From the NCBI GenBank assembly GCA_905181955.1, contig CAJJAC010000009.1, positions 183,684 to 247,683 of the forward strand: a DNA stretch of 64,000 bases. Reading direction: 5' to 3'. This document shows, in pieces, positions 63,400 through 64,000 of this stretch. The notes under the pieces are model-generated. The model saw only the letters and a program-made list of their open reading frames with translations. It was not told where the DNA came from and ran no database searches. Within the stretch, counting starts at the first letter, position 1. Each line of letters begins with the position of its first letter. A program made the position numbers and the translations under genes. This DNA is from SAR86 cluster bacterium SAR86B (GTDB lineage Bacteria > Pseudomonadota > Gammaproteobacteria > Magnimaribacterales > D2472).

Positions 63400-64000
63400 G
63401 ATTTCTTTTTAAGAATTTTTCCATGTCAGTGTATAACTCAAGGTTATTCATTTCTCCATAAAACCCATGAGCTTCATCACCTCTAATCATATATTCAAAA
63501 GGAATGCTTTTATCTTCAAGTGCATTCTTTAATTCTATAACCTGTTTGTAAGAAACATTTCTATCGCGTCTTCCGTGGACTACAAAAAGCTCACCCTTTA
63601 TATTGTCTAAATAATTAATGGGACTGGCTCTTTCAAGTAAAGCTCTGTCATCATCCTGATGACCCATGCCCTTATTCCAAGCCGGTCTTCCCATATCTGC
63701 AAACATCCACTGCTTGTCTCCCATGATGCTAACAAGATTAACAACACCAACATAATTGATAGCGCATTTAAATAGATCTGGATTTTTTGTAATACCTACC
63801 ATTGCTGAATAGCCACCATAACTTGCACCGGAAATACAAACGTTCTCCATATCAACATAACCCTTATCGTTAGCCCAAAACAGACCATCAAGAAGATCTG
63901 TATGCATATCAAGCGACCATTGCTTTTTAGCTGCATTCATATGATTAAGACCATAACCAGTTGAGCCTCTAAAGTTAACCTGAACAACACCATAACCTCG
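63392..64000 (-). CDS. S9-family prolyl oligopeptidase (3' part only)
   Basis: The reading frame runs off the window edge, so the propeller domain and start lie beyond 64000; 202 codons are visible. They begin [17 protein letters not shown], the entry of the S9 alpha/beta hydrolase domain. The nucleophile is in [12 protein letters not shown], the acid in [11 protein letters not shown] and the histidine in [10 protein letters not shown]. The family cleaves oligopeptides, often after Pro or as acylaminoacyl-peptidases. Whether the protein is exported cannot be judged without the N-terminus. Confidence 0.93.
   Translation of the reverse strand, partial: RGYGVVQVNFRGSTGYGLNHMNAAKKQWSLDMHTDLLDGLFWANDKGYVDMENVCISGASYGGYSAMVGITKNPDLFKCAINYVGVVNLVSIMGDKQWMFADMGRPAWNKGMGHQDDDRALLERASPINYLDNIKGELFVVHGRRDRNVSYKQVIELKNALEDKSIPFEYMIRGDEAHGFYGEMNNLELYTDMEKFLKRNLN

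Noticed and set aside
1..64000. CRISPR arrays, insertion sequences, rRNA genes, integrases, toxin-antitoxin or defence systems
   Set aside because: Looked for direct-repeat/spacer periodicity, transposase or recombinase motifs and known defence domains; none seen.

Overview
The window reads as a stretch of chromosome from a small-genome, marine, free-living gammaproteobacterium of the SAR86 type. This is inference. It rests on G+C of roughly one third by eye, gammaproteobacterial gene orders (purN-purM-DUF2066-hda-wrbA; tig-clpP-clpX-lon-hupB-ppiD; rnhA-dnaQ-gltX), two large TonB-dependent receptors with few other surface systems, and very tight packing. Many tail-to-tail neighbours overlap and several head-to-head pairs leave only 13-39 bp between start codons. 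I see no rRNA, CRISPR array, insertion sequence or intact prophage.

Layout. 1-7240: replication and repair (dnaX, recR, hda), nucleotide metabolism (dcd, purN, purM) and a phosphatidyltransferase. 7240-13610: sppA, a small membrane-protein/XRE regulator operon with a clear promoter and tandem operators, DUF2069-wrbA, a thioredoxin-like lipoprotein, a LytM peptidase and xseA. 13628-23310: EamA exporter, five tRNA genes (Val, Asp, Pro, Arg, His), htpG with a heat-shock-like promoter, gpsA, folD, trhO, a GST-like protein and glutamate dehydrogenase. 23330-31219: the proteostasis block tig, clpP, clpX, lon, hupB, ppiD. 31241-34632: oligopeptide ABC transporter parts without ATPase genes. 34629-39440: mltD, gloB, rnhA, dnaQ, gltX. 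39564-47300: a TonB receptor, a DASS carrier, gamma-glutamyltransferase and an AbgB-like exported M20 hydrolase, which together look like a module for scavenging glutamyl compounds. 47255-52615: thiolase-like protein, fabI and an Oar-like TonB receptor.

52672-56147 is the accessory part. It holds a TauD-type dioxygenase, tRNA-Ala, a G+C-richer cytochrome b561 gene behind a MerR-type promoter (19-bp spacer with dyad), an alpha/beta hydrolase and an unrecognised short ORF. Two related 30-bp sequences ending in TCCACCA punctuate it, and one repeats the exact 3' end of tRNA-Ala. This looks like a decayed tRNA integration hotspot.

56148-64000: an unusual TM/PEGA-like/FGE-like/alpha-beta hydrolase fusion in an operon with an exported amidohydrolase, a His-rich CDF metal transporter and a PhzF protein, then tdk, a mini Smr-like protein, glutaryl-CoA dehydrogenase and the 3' part of an S9 peptidase gene.

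The genes together describe an aerobic heterotroph living on peptides and amino-acid conjugates: TonB uptake, periplasmic hydrolysis (GGT, M20, amidohydrolase, S9 peptidase), Opp and DASS import, then glutamate and glutaryl-CoA catabolism.
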